Below are positions 30,228 through 38,344 of a stretch of 60,509 nt of DNA, one piece after another; within the stretch, counting starts at the first letter, position 1, and the number at the start of each line of letters is the position of its first letter. The translations under genes were made by a program, and so were the position numbers. This stretch comes from a virus: the IMG/VR virus record IMGVR_UViG_3300046660_000212, positions 1 through 60,509 of that record, one strand, 5' to 3'. The notes beneath the pieces are model-generated. The model searched no databases. It was not told the DNA's origin and saw only the letters and a program-made list of their open reading frames with translations.

Positions 30228-31183
30228 CCGCCCCAACCAATACCGTCACCTCGGTCAACAACATCGGCATCCGCGAAGACCTGGAGAACGTGATCTATCG
30301 CGTCGCTCCGGAATCGACGCCACTGTCGAGCAACATCGGCGCCGCCAAGGCCACCAACATCAAGCATGAGTGGCAGACCGAAAACCTCGCCGCGGCTGAC
30401 GAGACCAATGCCGCGCTGGAAGGCGACGATGTTTCCTCGCTGGACGCTGCCAACCTGACGACCCGCGTCTCCAACTACTGCCAGATCTTCACCAAGAAGG
30501 GTGGTGTTTCGCGGACCCAGGAAGTGGTGGACAAGGCCGGCCGCGACAGCGAGTTGGCTCGCCAAAAGATGCTGAAGGGCCTGGAAATCCGCCGGGACGC
30601 TGAAAAGCGCTTCGTCGGCAACTATGCCTCGGTCGCGGAATCGGGCGCCACCACCCGCAAGTCGGCCGGCGCCATCGCGTGGGCCACCAGCAACGTCTCG
30701 CGCGGCGCTGGTGGGGCTAACGGCGGCTTCTCGGCCGGCATCGTCGCGGCGGCCACCAACGGAACTCAGCGCACCTTCACCGAGGCGCTGGTCAAGTCGG
30801 TCCTGGCCACCGGCTTCTCGAACGGCGCCATGCTGAGCCAATGCTATCTGGACGGCACGCACAAGCAGCAGTTCTCGGCGTTCACTGGTATCGCCGACAT
30901 CCGCAACGAAGTGCGCGGCAACGCCCTGGCGACCATCACCGCCGCGGCGGATGTCTATGTCGGCGACTTCGGCGCCATCACCCTGATTCCGCACCCGTAT
31001 GCGGCGCTCAGCCGTGACGCGCTGTTCATCGATCCGAAGATGCTCGCCGTCGCCACCCTGGACGGCCTGAAGTCGACGCCGCTGGCCAAGTCCGGCGACA
31101 ACGAGCGTTTCCTGATGACCATGGAAAAAACCCTGGTCGTCCGAAACCAACTCGGCATCGCCGTCGTCGCCGACCTCCTCTAA
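30224..31183 (+). CDS. Major capsid protein, SU10/DUF5309 type
   Basis: 319 residues. Matches the SU10-family coat protein: G-I-R-E-D-L-E-N-V-I-Y-R-V-A-P-E-S-T-P-L near the start, K-H-E-W-Q-T-E-N-L-A, L-E-G-D-D-V, N-Y-C-Q-I-F-T-K-K-G, and a C-terminal K-T-L-V-V-R-N-Q-L-G-I-A. An HK97-fold shell subunit. It ends shortly before a strong terminator, consistent with setting high capsid expression apart from downstream genes. Confidence 0.88.
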   Translation: MTAPTNTVTSVNNIGIREDLENVIYRVAPESTPLSSNIGAAKATNIKHEWQTENLAAADETNAALEGDDVSSLDAANLTTRVSNYCQIFTKKGGVSRTQEVVDKAGRDSELARQKMLKGLEIRRDAEKRFVGNYASVAESGATTRKSAGAIAWATSNVSRGAGGANGGFSAGIVAAATNGTQRTFTEALVKSVLATGFSNGAMLSQCYLDGTHKQQFSAFTGIADIRNEVRGNALATITAAADVYVGDFGAITLIPHPYAALSRDALFIDPKMLAVATLDGLKSTPLAKSGDNERFLMTMEKTLVVRNQLGIAVVADLL

Positions 31184-31226
31184 CCGCGGCTCCAACCGGG
31201 CGCTGGTTCAGCGTCCAAACTCCAGC

Positions 31227-31252
31227 GGGGCGGTCTTCGGATCGCCCCTTTT
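31227..31252 (+). terminator. Intrinsic terminator after the capsid gene
   Basis: 9-bp stem GGGGCGGTC/GATCGCCCC (one G-T pair) closed by a stable TTCG tetraloop, followed by TTTTCTT. Probably partial, since more virion genes follow in the same direction. Confidence 0.85.
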
Positions 31253-31265
31253 CTTCGGATGACCC

Positions 31266-31766
31266 ATGACTGAACTTACCCCCGCTCAAGAGCGCATGGC
31301 CGCCGCCCGCGCCGCCCGCGCCAACAAGCAGGCTGGTGCGCCGCAAGGCCTGGCCACGACCGCCAGTTTCATCCCGCCGGTCTCCCCCGCCAATGCTGGT
31401 GACGAGGACATGGCCGCGCGCGCCGCCCTCCAAGCCGCCGAGCGCAAGATGGCCGAAACGCCGGTCTCAGAAGAGGGCATGACGGAGGCTCAGCGCAAGA
31501 CCAACAACGAACGCGTCGCCGAAAAGCTCGCCGCTGAAGCAGCCGTCAAGCTGGAAGCCGCGCGCACGCTGGCCGCCAATGGAGGCGTGGTTCCGGTTTC
31601 CAATCTCGTCAAGGTGCGCGTCACCAAACTTGGCGACGGTCGCGTCTCTATGGGCCAGCACTTCGCCGGCCTGGGCGACGCCTACTACAAGCGCGGCGAG
31701 GAGCCTTCGTTCGCGGCCGACATCGCCAGTCGCCTCGACGACGCCGGCTATGTCGAGCTGATCTGA
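31266..31766 (+). CDS. Hypothetical virion-cluster protein
   Basis: 166 residues. Ala/Arg/Glu-rich helical N-terminal two thirds (A-Q-E-R-M-A-A-A-R-A-A-R-A-N-K-Q), then a compact beta C-terminus (V-K-V-R-V-T-K-L-G-D-G-R-V-S-M-G). Directly after the capsid terminator, and joined to the next gene by overlapping stop and start. Possibly a head-completion factor; no family recognised. Confidence 0.5.
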   Translation: MTELTPAQERMAAARAARANKQAGAPQGLATTASFIPPVSPANAGDEDMAARAALQAAERKMAETPVSEEGMTEAQRKTNNERVAEKLAAEAAVKLEAARTLAANGGVVPVSNLVKVRVTKLGDGRVSMGQHFAGLGDAYYKRGEEPSFAADIASRLDDAGYVELI

Positions 31767-32113
31767 TGAGCCGCCAGCATCTTCTCACTTCAGCCGCGGG
31801 TGTGCGGCACGAGTGGGAGAATGTCGGTAATGGCGAGTATCTGATCCACAGCCGCCAAGACACCACGCCGGTCCTGGACCGCAACAGGGCGATGGCGAAC
31901 CATAACGACGGCTACACCCCGTCGCGCGACATGCGCCGCGTCGCCACCATCCCAACCATTCTGCGCAATAAGTGGCTAGCGGAGGAGGGGTGGGATGCGT
32001 TTCGACCTGACCTCTACGGCGACAAGTTGATGCGCAAGCTCAACGACCCGGACTGGGCTCACCTGCGCACCGCTGATGGCGTCCTTGGCGTGTCCAACGG
32101 CGTGATGAGGTAG
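31766..32113 (+). CDS. Conserved virion-cluster protein
   Basis: 115 residues: Y-L-I-H-S-R-Q-D-T-T-P-V-L-D-R-N-R-A-M-A-N-H-N-D-G-Y, then M-R-R-V-A-T-I-P-T-I and W-A-H-L-R-T. This pattern recurs between capsid and adaptor genes in podoviruses of this type. Function unknown. Confidence 0.6.
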   Translation: MSRQHLLTSAAGVRHEWENVGNGEYLIHSRQDTTPVLDRNRAMANHNDGYTPSRDMRRVATIPTILRNKWLAEEGWDAFRPDLYGDKLMRKLNDPDWAHLRTADGVLGVSNGVMR

Positions 32114-32116
32114 GCT

Positions 32117-32734
32117 GTGAGGTTCGCCAGCTACGCCGTCCTCAAGGCCCGCATCGCCGACTGGCTGAACCGGGCGGACCTGACCGATGCCATCGCCGAT
32201 TTCGTGGCCCTGGCTGAAGCCGAGATCACCGAGCGCGTCGATCATCCAGACATGGTTGTGATCAAGACAATCTCGATCACGGGCGAGACGCTGGGCAAGC
32301 CCTGCGACTTCGACGGCGTCCTGTCGCTGCGGATCAACTCCGACTGTGTCCGGGGCCTCAAGTTCATCACGATGGAGCAGATGGACGACGAGCCCATCGC
32401 AGCCAACGGCGTGCCGAACAAATACACCATTGCGGGCGGCAAATTCGTGTTCTCGCCATTCCCCGACGAGGATGCTGATCCGGTCTCTGGCCGGCTGCGT
32501 TATCGCTCCAAGATCTGCCTTCTGGAAGAGAACGGCTCCAACTGGGTGCTTTCTGACTACCCGGCGGCCTACCTCTACGGCGCCCTCAAGCACAGCGCGC
32601 CGTTTCTGCAGGACGACCCCCGCGTCGCGGTTTGGTCGAGCCTCTTCGACCAGGCCATCGACACCATCAACAACGCAGGCCGCCGCCAAAGCCTTGGGGC
32701 AAGCCTGCAGACCCGCTCGGGAGTGGCTGACTGA
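32117..32734 (+). CDS. Head-tail adaptor protein
   Basis: 205 residues from GTG 32117. Starts F-A-S-Y-A-V-L-K-A-R-I-A-D-W-L-N-R-A-D-L-T, D-F-V-A-L-A-E-A-E-I-T-E-R, the signature of podovirus adaptor proteins (P22 gp4 / SU10 adaptor type) that attach below the portal. The centre has L-R-I-N-S-D and a beta domain; the C-terminus is helical. Position after the capsid is right. Confidence 0.75.
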   Translation: MRFASYAVLKARIADWLNRADLTDAIADFVALAEAEITERVDHPDMVVIKTISITGETLGKPCDFDGVLSLRINSDCVRGLKFITMEQMDDEPIAANGVPNKYTIAGGKFVFSPFPDEDADPVSGRLRYRSKICLLEENGSNWVLSDYPAAYLYGALKHSAPFLQDDPRVAVWSSLFDQAIDTINNAGRRQSLGASLQTRSGVAD

Positions 32735-33279
32735 TGGGCACGACCACGAACTATGGCTGGGAGTACCCAGATAACGGCGGTGACGTCGACACCTGGGGCG
32801 GCATCCACACAACGATGGTTCAGGCCATCGACGCGCGCGTGAAGACCAACGCCGATCTGGTGACGACCAACTACCTTGCCAGGGCCGGCGGGACGATGAC
32901 TGGTGATATCATCTTGCCCATCCTTGGCTCGTCGAGCGCTGCGGTCGCCGGCTTCAAGGGCGCGCCCCAGAACGCTGTGGCGGCGGACTACACGTTCGTG
33001 CTCTCCGATCAGGGCCGCAGCGTTGTTCATACGTCTGGGTCGGCTCATGCTTGGACAATCCCGCCAAACTCCTCGGTCGCCGCTCCGGTTGGGACTGTGA
33101 TCGTCCTGCTGAACATCCCCACCGGGGGCGTCATCACCCTGACCAGGGGCGCGGGCGTGGAGCTCTATTTGGGCGGCGTCGCGACCAACGCCAACCGCTC
33201 GCTGGCGGCCGCGGCGATGGCGTCACTCATCAAGTTCGACACCGACAAGTGGTTTGTCCAGGGATCGGGCGTCGCCTGA
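32734..33279 (+). CDS. Small tail fibre-like protein
   Basis: 181 residues. N-terminus W-E-Y-P-D-N-G-G-D-V-D-T-W-G-G and A-R-A-G-G-T-M-T-G-D-I, typical of phage tail-fibre shafts, followed by a beta domain (F-V-L-S-D-Q-G-R-S-V-V-H-T-S) resembling collar or short-fibre heads. It starts at the last base of the adaptor stop and overlaps the next gene by TGATG. Confidence 0.6.
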   Translation: MGTTTNYGWEYPDNGGDVDTWGGIHTTMVQAIDARVKTNADLVTTNYLARAGGTMTGDIILPILGSSSAAVAGFKGAPQNAVAADYTFVLSDQGRSVVHTSGSAHAWTIPPNSSVAAPVGTVIVLLNIPTGGVITLTRGAGVELYLGGVATNANRSLAAAAMASLIKFDTDKWFVQGSGVA

Positions 33280-33599
33280 TGACCGGATGCATGGCGGTGA
33301 TCGGCTTTGCAAAGCTGCGGGTCGCGCTCTCGGTGTCGAGCCAGAACGCCACCGGGTCAGGAACGGTCACTGGCGCTCCGATCGGAAGCAGCGTGACCGG
33401 CGGAACGGCGCCGTATTCGTACCTATGGGACCCACCGCCGGGCTTTTCGGTCCTGAACCCTGTTATCGGTACTGGCACCTTCCGGGCCTCGCTCATGGAC
33501 CCGGGAGAGGTGCGGACCGGCACAGGAATCTTGACCGTCACTGATGGCATTGGCGCTGTCGCCACAGCCTCAGTCGAACTCACCTATACGGGCACCTAG
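33279..33599 (+). CDS. Small Ig/PKD-like protein
   Basis: 106 residues, beta-rich: G-G-T-A-P-Y-S-Y-L-W-D-P-P-P-G-F-S-V and I-L-T-V-T-D-G-I-G-A-V-A-T-A-S, an Ig/PKD-like repeat often used for surface binding on virions. TGATG start overlap. Probably an external accessory protein. Confidence 0.6.
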   Translation: MTGCMAVIGFAKLRVALSVSSQNATGSGTVTGAPIGSSVTGGTAPYSYLWDPPPGFSVLNPVIGTGTFRASLMDPGEVRTGTGILTVTDGIGAVATASVELTYTGT

Positions 33600-33606
33600 G
33601 CTGACC

Positions 33607-35076
33607 ATGCCCCTGATCACCTTGGATATCCCCCCCGGCATCGTCAGGGCCGGAACGGAGTATTTGAGCCGAGGTCGCTGGTACTCGGCGAATCTGTGGC
33701 GCTGGTTCTCGGGCGAGGCTAGGCCGGTGGGCGGATGGGCCACGCGATCATCAACCACGTTGGCCGGGAAGGCCCGCTGCGCCATCGCATGGAAGGACAA
33801 TTCGAATACGAGCTGGGCCGGCATCGGCACCCATTCCAAGCTCTACGCCATGACGATTTCCGGAGTCGTGGCGGACATCACGCCGGTCACCTATACACCT
33901 GGTCGGCCGGACGCCATCGCTGGCGGCGGCTTCGGGTCCGGCGCGTTCGGCGCCGGTGTGTTCGGCGGCCCGATCCCGTCCTCCGAGGCGATCGACGCGA
34001 CGGTGTGGAGCCTGGACACCTGGGGCGAAAATCTCGTGGGCTGCACGGCCGACGACCAGGTCATCTATGAATGGCCACCGAACACATCAGCTGTCGCCTC
34101 GCCAATCTCTGGAGCGCCCGAGGCGCGGGCGCTGGTCGTGACGGCCGAGCGCATCATGTTGGCCCTCGGAGCGGATGGCGATCCGCGCCTGGTGCGTAAC
34201 TCCGACCTGGAGGACAACACCACATGGACCGAGACGACCACCAACTACGCCCGTCGCCAGCAGTTGCAAACCACAGGCCGCTTGATGAGCGGCAAGCGCG
34301 TCAATGGCGGAACCCTGCTGTTCACGGATGTGGACGTGTGGCTCGCAACATTTCTCGGTCAGCCCTACGTCTACGGATACGCGCGGGCTGGCTCAGGATG
34401 TGGCGTGATCTCCCAGCAGGCCGTCGCGGCGACAGACTCCCAGGTCATGTGGATGGGCCTGAACGGCTTCTTCCGTTACAATGGCTTCGTCGAGCCGGTT
34501 GAATGTGACGTCCACGACTACGTGTTTTCGGACATCAACCTGTCCCAAGGCTCCAAGGTTTTCGCGCTTCACAACTCCTCGTTCGGCGAGATTAGCTGGT
34601 ACTATTGCTCAAACGCCAGCGTGGATATCGACCGGTATGTGACGATCAACTACCGCGAGGGACACTGGACCTTCGGGCTGATGGATCGGACCTGCGGCAT
34701 CGATCGGGGCGTGTTCCCCTATCCACTGATGGTCGATCTGGACGGCCAGGTCTGGGACCACGAGCGCGGGGTCAACCACCACGGCGCCCAGCCCTTCGCG
34801 CAGTCCGGGCCGTTTGAGTTGGGCCAGGGCGACAATGTCGTCTCAGTCATGCGCATCATCCCCGACGAGCGCAATGCGGGCGACGTCGCGGTGACGCTCA
34901 AGACCCGGTTCTATCCTAACGCGGCCGAGACGATCCATGGCCCCTATACCATGGCCAGCCCAACCGACGTGCGCATCACGGGCCGTCAGGTCAGTGTGCT
35001 CTACACCGCCGACGACAACGCCGATTTCCGGGTCGGATCCTTCCGGTACGACGCTCGGTCAGGGGGTAAGCGATGA
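33607..35076 (+). CDS. Tail hub protein (P22 gp10-like packaged-DNA stabilisation protein)
   Basis: 489 residues from ATG 33607. Starts I-T-L-D-I-P-P-G-I-V-R-A-G-T-E-Y with R-G-R-W-Y-S-A-N-L-W-R-W, then many W-x-G and Y-x-G repeats through about residue 480, compatible with a beta-propeller. This is how podovirus gp10-type hubs begin and run. It would plug and extend the adaptor ring and carry the spike. Next gene overlaps by ATGA. Confidence 0.72.
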   Translation: MPLITLDIPPGIVRAGTEYLSRGRWYSANLWRWFSGEARPVGGWATRSSTTLAGKARCAIAWKDNSNTSWAGIGTHSKLYAMTISGVVADITPVTYTPGRPDAIAGGGFGSGAFGAGVFGGPIPSSEAIDATVWSLDTWGENLVGCTADDQVIYEWPPNTSAVASPISGAPEARALVVTAERIMLALGADGDPRLVRNSDLEDNTTWTETTTNYARRQQLQTTGRLMSGKRVNGGTLLFTDVDVWLATFLGQPYVYGYARAGSGCGVISQQAVAATDSQVMWMGLNGFFRYNGFVEPVECDVHDYVFSDINLSQGSKVFALHNSSFGEISWYYCSNASVDIDRYVTINYREGHWTFGLMDRTCGIDRGVFPYPLMVDLDGQVWDHERGVNHHGAQPFAQSGPFELGQGDNVVSVMRIIPDERNAGDVAVTLKTRFYPNAAETIHGPYTMASPTDVRITGRQVSVLYTADDNADFRVGSFRYDARSGGKR

Positions 35077-35285
35077 ACCTGCCGCGCCCCCAGCCTGGAT
35101 ACAACGCCGAGAACGAGTCCCAGGCCCGGCTGATGATCAGCCAGGCCGACCAACAGAACCGAAAGCGCAGCCAGGACATCGAGGTCTCGCCTCCGGAGAG
35201 CCTGATCATGACCGACACCGTGACCGGGGTGAGGGGCGCGCTGACCATCGTCTCCGGGGTGCCGACCTGGACCGCGCTGCCCTGA
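35073..35285 (+). CDS. Small conserved tail-cluster protein
   Basis: 70 residues: Y-N-A-E-N-E-S-Q-A-R-L-M-I-S-Q-A-D-Q-Q-N-R-K-R and P-E-S-L-I-M-T-D-T-V-T-G-V-R, a well-kept motif set seen after the hub gene in related phages. ATGA overlap upstream. Function unknown. Confidence 0.6.
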   Translation: MNLPRPQPGYNAENESQARLMISQADQQNRKRSQDIEVSPPESLIMTDTVTGVRGALTIVSGVPTWTALP

Positions 35286-35635
35286 CCGTTTGGGAGCGCT
35301 GTCGGCCACACCTCGAGGCGGCGGTCGCGGACGGCGGTCCAGACATGGATGCCATTGACGAGATTGAGCGGCGCGTGCGGGCCGGAACCGCGCATCTGTG
35401 GCCCGGCGAGGGGTGCGGGGGGGTCACGGAGTACATCCCTGGCCCGGCCCTGCACATCTGGGCCGCTGGTGGTTCCCTGAGGGGTCTGCTGGCCATGCGC
35501 GAGAGCGTCGAGGCCTTCGCCTGGGCGTCGGGCTGCAAATGGATTGAACTCGACGGCCGGCGCGGCTGGTCGAGGGTGTTTTCCCGGTTCGGTTACGAGC
35601 GGGACGGAACGAGGATGTTCAAGCGTCATGGGTAA
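35282..35635 (+). CDS. GNAT-like small protein, apparently CTG-initiated
   Basis: 117 residues counted from CTG 35282, which overlaps the previous stop (CTGA). The sequence from T-V-W-E-R-C-R-P-H-L-E-A-A-V onward looks coding well before the first in-frame ATG (35345). The C-terminus (S-V-E-A-F-A-W-A-S-G-C-K-W-I-E-L-D-G-R-R-G-W) resembles GNAT-fold proteins found near podovirus tail genes. The unusual start, or a -1 shift from the preceding gene, should be kept in mind. Confidence 0.55.
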   Translation: MTVWERCRPHLEAAVADGGPDMDAIDEIERRVRAGTAHLWPGEGCGGVTEYIPGPALHIWAAGGSLRGLLAMRESVEAFAWASGCKWIELDGRRGWSRVFSRFGYERDGTRMFKRHG

Positions 35636-36392
35636 GAAATCCAAGACCACGCAGTCGAGCACGTCCACCAGCTCGCTTGACCCGTATACCCAGAACCTGC
35701 AGCGCGACAACTTCGCCCAGGCCCAAGCCAAGTTCGCTGGCGCGACCTATTCGCCGCTGACCGGCGACCAGATCGACAAGTACCAAAACCCGTACACCAC
35801 GGAGGTCATCGATGCGGCGCTGGGCGACAACGACCGCTCCCGGGTCATGGCCCGCAACGCCAACAATGACGACGCCATCCGCGCCGGCGCGTTCGGTGGG
35901 ACCGGCCGAAACGTCGAGCAAGCCCTGACCGAGGGCGAATACGACCGCAACGCCCAAAGCTTCATCGCCAATCTGCGCAACCAGGGCTTCAACACCGCCG
36001 CCGGCCTGGCGTCGAACGAAAACACCGCCGCCAACAACTACCCGCTGCTTCTCCAACAGCTCCTGAACGGCACGCTGGGCGGCGTGCAGGGCAACATCAC
36101 CCAGACCGGCAACGGGACCTCGACGACCAGGGAGACCAGCGCCGAAGATACGATGAAAACCATTGGAAAGGCGGCTCAGGTCGCTGCGATGTTCTCGGAT
36201 CTTCGCCTGAAGACCGATGTCGAGACCACCCACCACGACGCCAAAGGGCGCCGCTGGGTGAACTTCCGCTACATCGGCGACCCGGCCATCTATCACGGCG
36301 TGATCGCCCAAGAAGTCCGCGAGACCGACCCGCACGCCGTCATCGAGCACGAGAGCGGCTATCTGATGGTTGACTATGGGGCGCTGAACTGA
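35628..36392 (+). CDS. Virion protein with S74 intramolecular chaperone domain
   Basis: 254 residues from ATG 35628 (8-bp overlap with the preceding stop). A Ser/Thr-rich N-terminus, Asn/Ala-rich helical centre, and a C-terminal S74 domain from about 192: F-S-D-L-R-L-K-T-D-V-E, V-N-F-R-Y-I, H-G-V-I-A-Q-E-V and M-V-D-Y-G-A-L. S74 domains fold trimeric fibres and then cut themselves off at the Ser-Asp. Presence on such a small protein next to ejection genes suggests a fibre or injection component. Confidence 0.75.
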   Translation: MGKKSKTTQSSTSTSSLDPYTQNLQRDNFAQAQAKFAGATYSPLTGDQIDKYQNPYTTEVIDAALGDNDRSRVMARNANNDDAIRAGAFGGTGRNVEQALTEGEYDRNAQSFIANLRNQGFNTAAGLASNENTAANNYPLLLQQLLNGTLGGVQGNITQTGNGTSTTRETSAEDTMKTIGKAAQVAAMFSDLRLKTDVETTHHDAKGRRWVNFRYIGDPAIYHGVIAQEVRETDPHAVIEHESGYLMVDYGALN

Positions 36393-38344
36393 TGGCCGGC
36401 CTGTTCGGGAGCATCCGCCAGGCGGCGAGCAAGTTCAATACCGTGAACCCCGATAGCGGCCTGTCGTGGGCCGATCGGCTGTCGGGCATCGGTAGCGTCT
36501 TACAGGGCGACTCGAATGCACCGGCTGAATTGCGGCAACTGGCTGCTCAGCGAGGCGCGGCCCAACGTCAAGCGGCGGCCCGAAAGGCCTTGGAAGCGGC
36601 GTATTCCGCTAGCTCGGGATCACCCGCCGCGCCCGGCTCCCTGACTGTTCCGCCCATGCTTCAAGCCGGCGGACCGCCTGCGCCACACCCTCGCGACCCG
36701 TCCGCGGCCCTCTTTGAGGCTATCGGTGCGGGCCTGGATGTCGATCCCTATCTGAAGGTGCGCAAGTACCAGGACGACGCCAGCGCCCCCTTCATCGCCA
36801 AGCCGAACGAGGTGGCGTACCGCAGCGTGCAAGACTTCCAGGGCGGCGCCAAACCGCTCCTGACCAACCGCGCACCAGGCGAAGGGAACCACGTCGTCGC
36901 GGCCGGCAGCCAACTTCGCGGGCCTGATGGATCTCTGATAGCTCAAGCCCCGTTCGCGCCTCAGATCGTCACAGCGTCGCCGGAAAGCAATGTGCTGGTG
37001 GTCGACAAGAACGGCGACGCCGCGCCCGGAATCGGCGCTCCTGCCGCTCCTCGCGCCGATCGCAACAACAATCCCGGAAACCTCAAGGCCAGCGGCGACC
37101 AATGGTGGGGCATGACGGGTGTGGACCCCGATGGATTTGTCCAGTTCGATTCACCAGAAAACGGGCAACGCGCGGCTGGGATCAATCTGGCCAACCAAGC
37201 CAAGTTGCACGGGATCAACACCCTTGGCGGGCTGATCGGTAAATACGCGCCCGCCTCGGATGGAAACGACGAAACCTCCTACGTGGCGGCGGTTTCGAGA
37301 GCGACCGGTATCGCGCCAGACCAGCCCGTTGATTTCACCGATCCGGCCATTCAGGCCAAGGTCATGCCGGCCATGTTTGCGGTCGAGCGTGGCGGAACGC
37401 CGTCGCCTGCCACTTCGGAACCCGCTGGCGCTTCTTCGCAGTCGAGATCCCTCGCTCCGCCCATGCTTGGCGGAGGAAGCGGTGTGCGCGTTCTGCAACG
37501 AGGTGTTCCAAAGGCGGAAGACCCGATGGACAGCCTGACACCTGAAGCGATCGACTATGTCGCTCAGCAGTACATCTCGACCGGCCAGCTTCCTCCGTTG
37601 GGAATGGGCAAGGCGGCTGCGGCGACGCGAACGAAGATCATCAATCGCGCCCAGGCCATTGAGGCCGAGACCGGCGCGACTGGTCAAGAGGCTGTGGTTC
37701 GGCACGCCACGGTCAAAGCCGCGACATCGTCGCTCGCTGCGCTGACTAAGACCACAAGCATGGTCGAGAGCTTCGAAAACACCGCCAAGAAGAACGCGGA
37801 CCTGATGCTGGAACTGGCCCCAAAAGGCGGCGGCCAAACCAAAATGCCCGTCGTCAACCGGTGGCTCCAGGCCGGCCGCAAGCATATCGCAGGCGACGCT
37901 GACGTGGCGAATTTCGACATCGCGCTCGGCACGTTCGCCGACGAGTACGCCAAGATCGTCAGCGGCGCGACCGGTGCGCAAGGCTCGACCGACGCCAGCC
38001 GTCGCGAGGCCTATGAGCGGCTGAGCAAGTACGCGACCCAAGGGCAGCTTCAGGGCGGCATCGCGACCATGAAGCGCGAAATGGCCAACCGCATCGACTC
38101 GCTTCACGAGGAGAAGGCCGCGCTTGAGGCGACAATCCGCGGTGTGAAGCAGGGAACCTCCAAAGGCCCCGAGGCAGCGCTTCCACCACCGACGAAGCCG
38201 CCTGTCGAAGGCGCTAAGCGCGGCAAGGACGGCTGGTACGTTGAAGACCCAAACCGACCGGGCAGCTTCCCACGAATCGACCAAGGCCCCGACGGCAAGT
38301 GGCGTATCAAGTCGGCAAACGGCCAACTGCTGGAGTGGCAATAG
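36392..38344 (+). CDS. Ejection/internal virion protein with peptidoglycan-hydrolase-like domain
   Basis: 650 residues. After a Pro/Ala-rich N-terminus, residues about 224-330 hold R-N-N-N-P-G-N-L-K-A-S-G, W-W-G-M-T-G-V-D, F-D-S-P-E-N-G-Q-R-A-A and I-G-K-Y-A-P-A-S-D-G, the pattern of lytic-transglycosylase-like domains carried by phage internal proteins that open the cell wall during DNA entry. Long helical and disordered stretches follow (about 400-600), and a beta-rich G-W-Y-V-E-D-P end. Starts at the previous stop; next gene begins 1 bp after its stop. Confidence 0.72.
   Translation: MAGLFGSIRQAASKFNTVNPDSGLSWADRLSGIGSVLQGDSNAPAELRQLAAQRGAAQRQAAARKALEAAYSASSGSPAAPGSLTVPPMLQAGGPPAPHPRDPSAALFEAIGAGLDVDPYLKVRKYQDDASAPFIAKPNEVAYRSVQDFQGGAKPLLTNRAPGEGNHVVAAGSQLRGPDGSLIAQAPFAPQIVTASPESNVLVVDKNGDAAPGIGAPAAPRADRNNNPGNLKASGDQWWGMTGVDPDGFVQFDSPENGQRAAGINLANQAKLHGINTLGGLIGKYAPASDGNDETSYVAAVSRATGIAPDQPVDFTDPAIQAKVMPAMFAVERGGTPSPATSEPAGASSQSRSLAPPMLGGGSGVRVLQRGVPKAEDPMDSLTPEAIDYVAQQYISTGQLPPLGMGKAAAATRTKIINRAQAIEAETGATGQEAVVRHATVKAATSSLAALTKTTSMVESFENTAKKNADLMLELAPKGGGQTKMPVVNRWLQAGRKHIAGDADVANFDIALGTFADEYAKIVSGATGAQGSTDASRREAYERLSKYATQGQLQGGIATMKREMANRIDSLHEEKAALEATIRGVKQGTSKGPEAALPPPTKPPVEGAKRGKDGWYVEDPNRPGSFPRIDQGPDGKWRIKSANGQLLEWQ

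Noticed and set aside
28761-30236. 491-residue open frame on the minus strand opposite portal and scaffold
   Set aside because: A GC-rich shadow of well-supported genes on the plus strand; Gly/Leu/Arg-biased and without recognisable domains.
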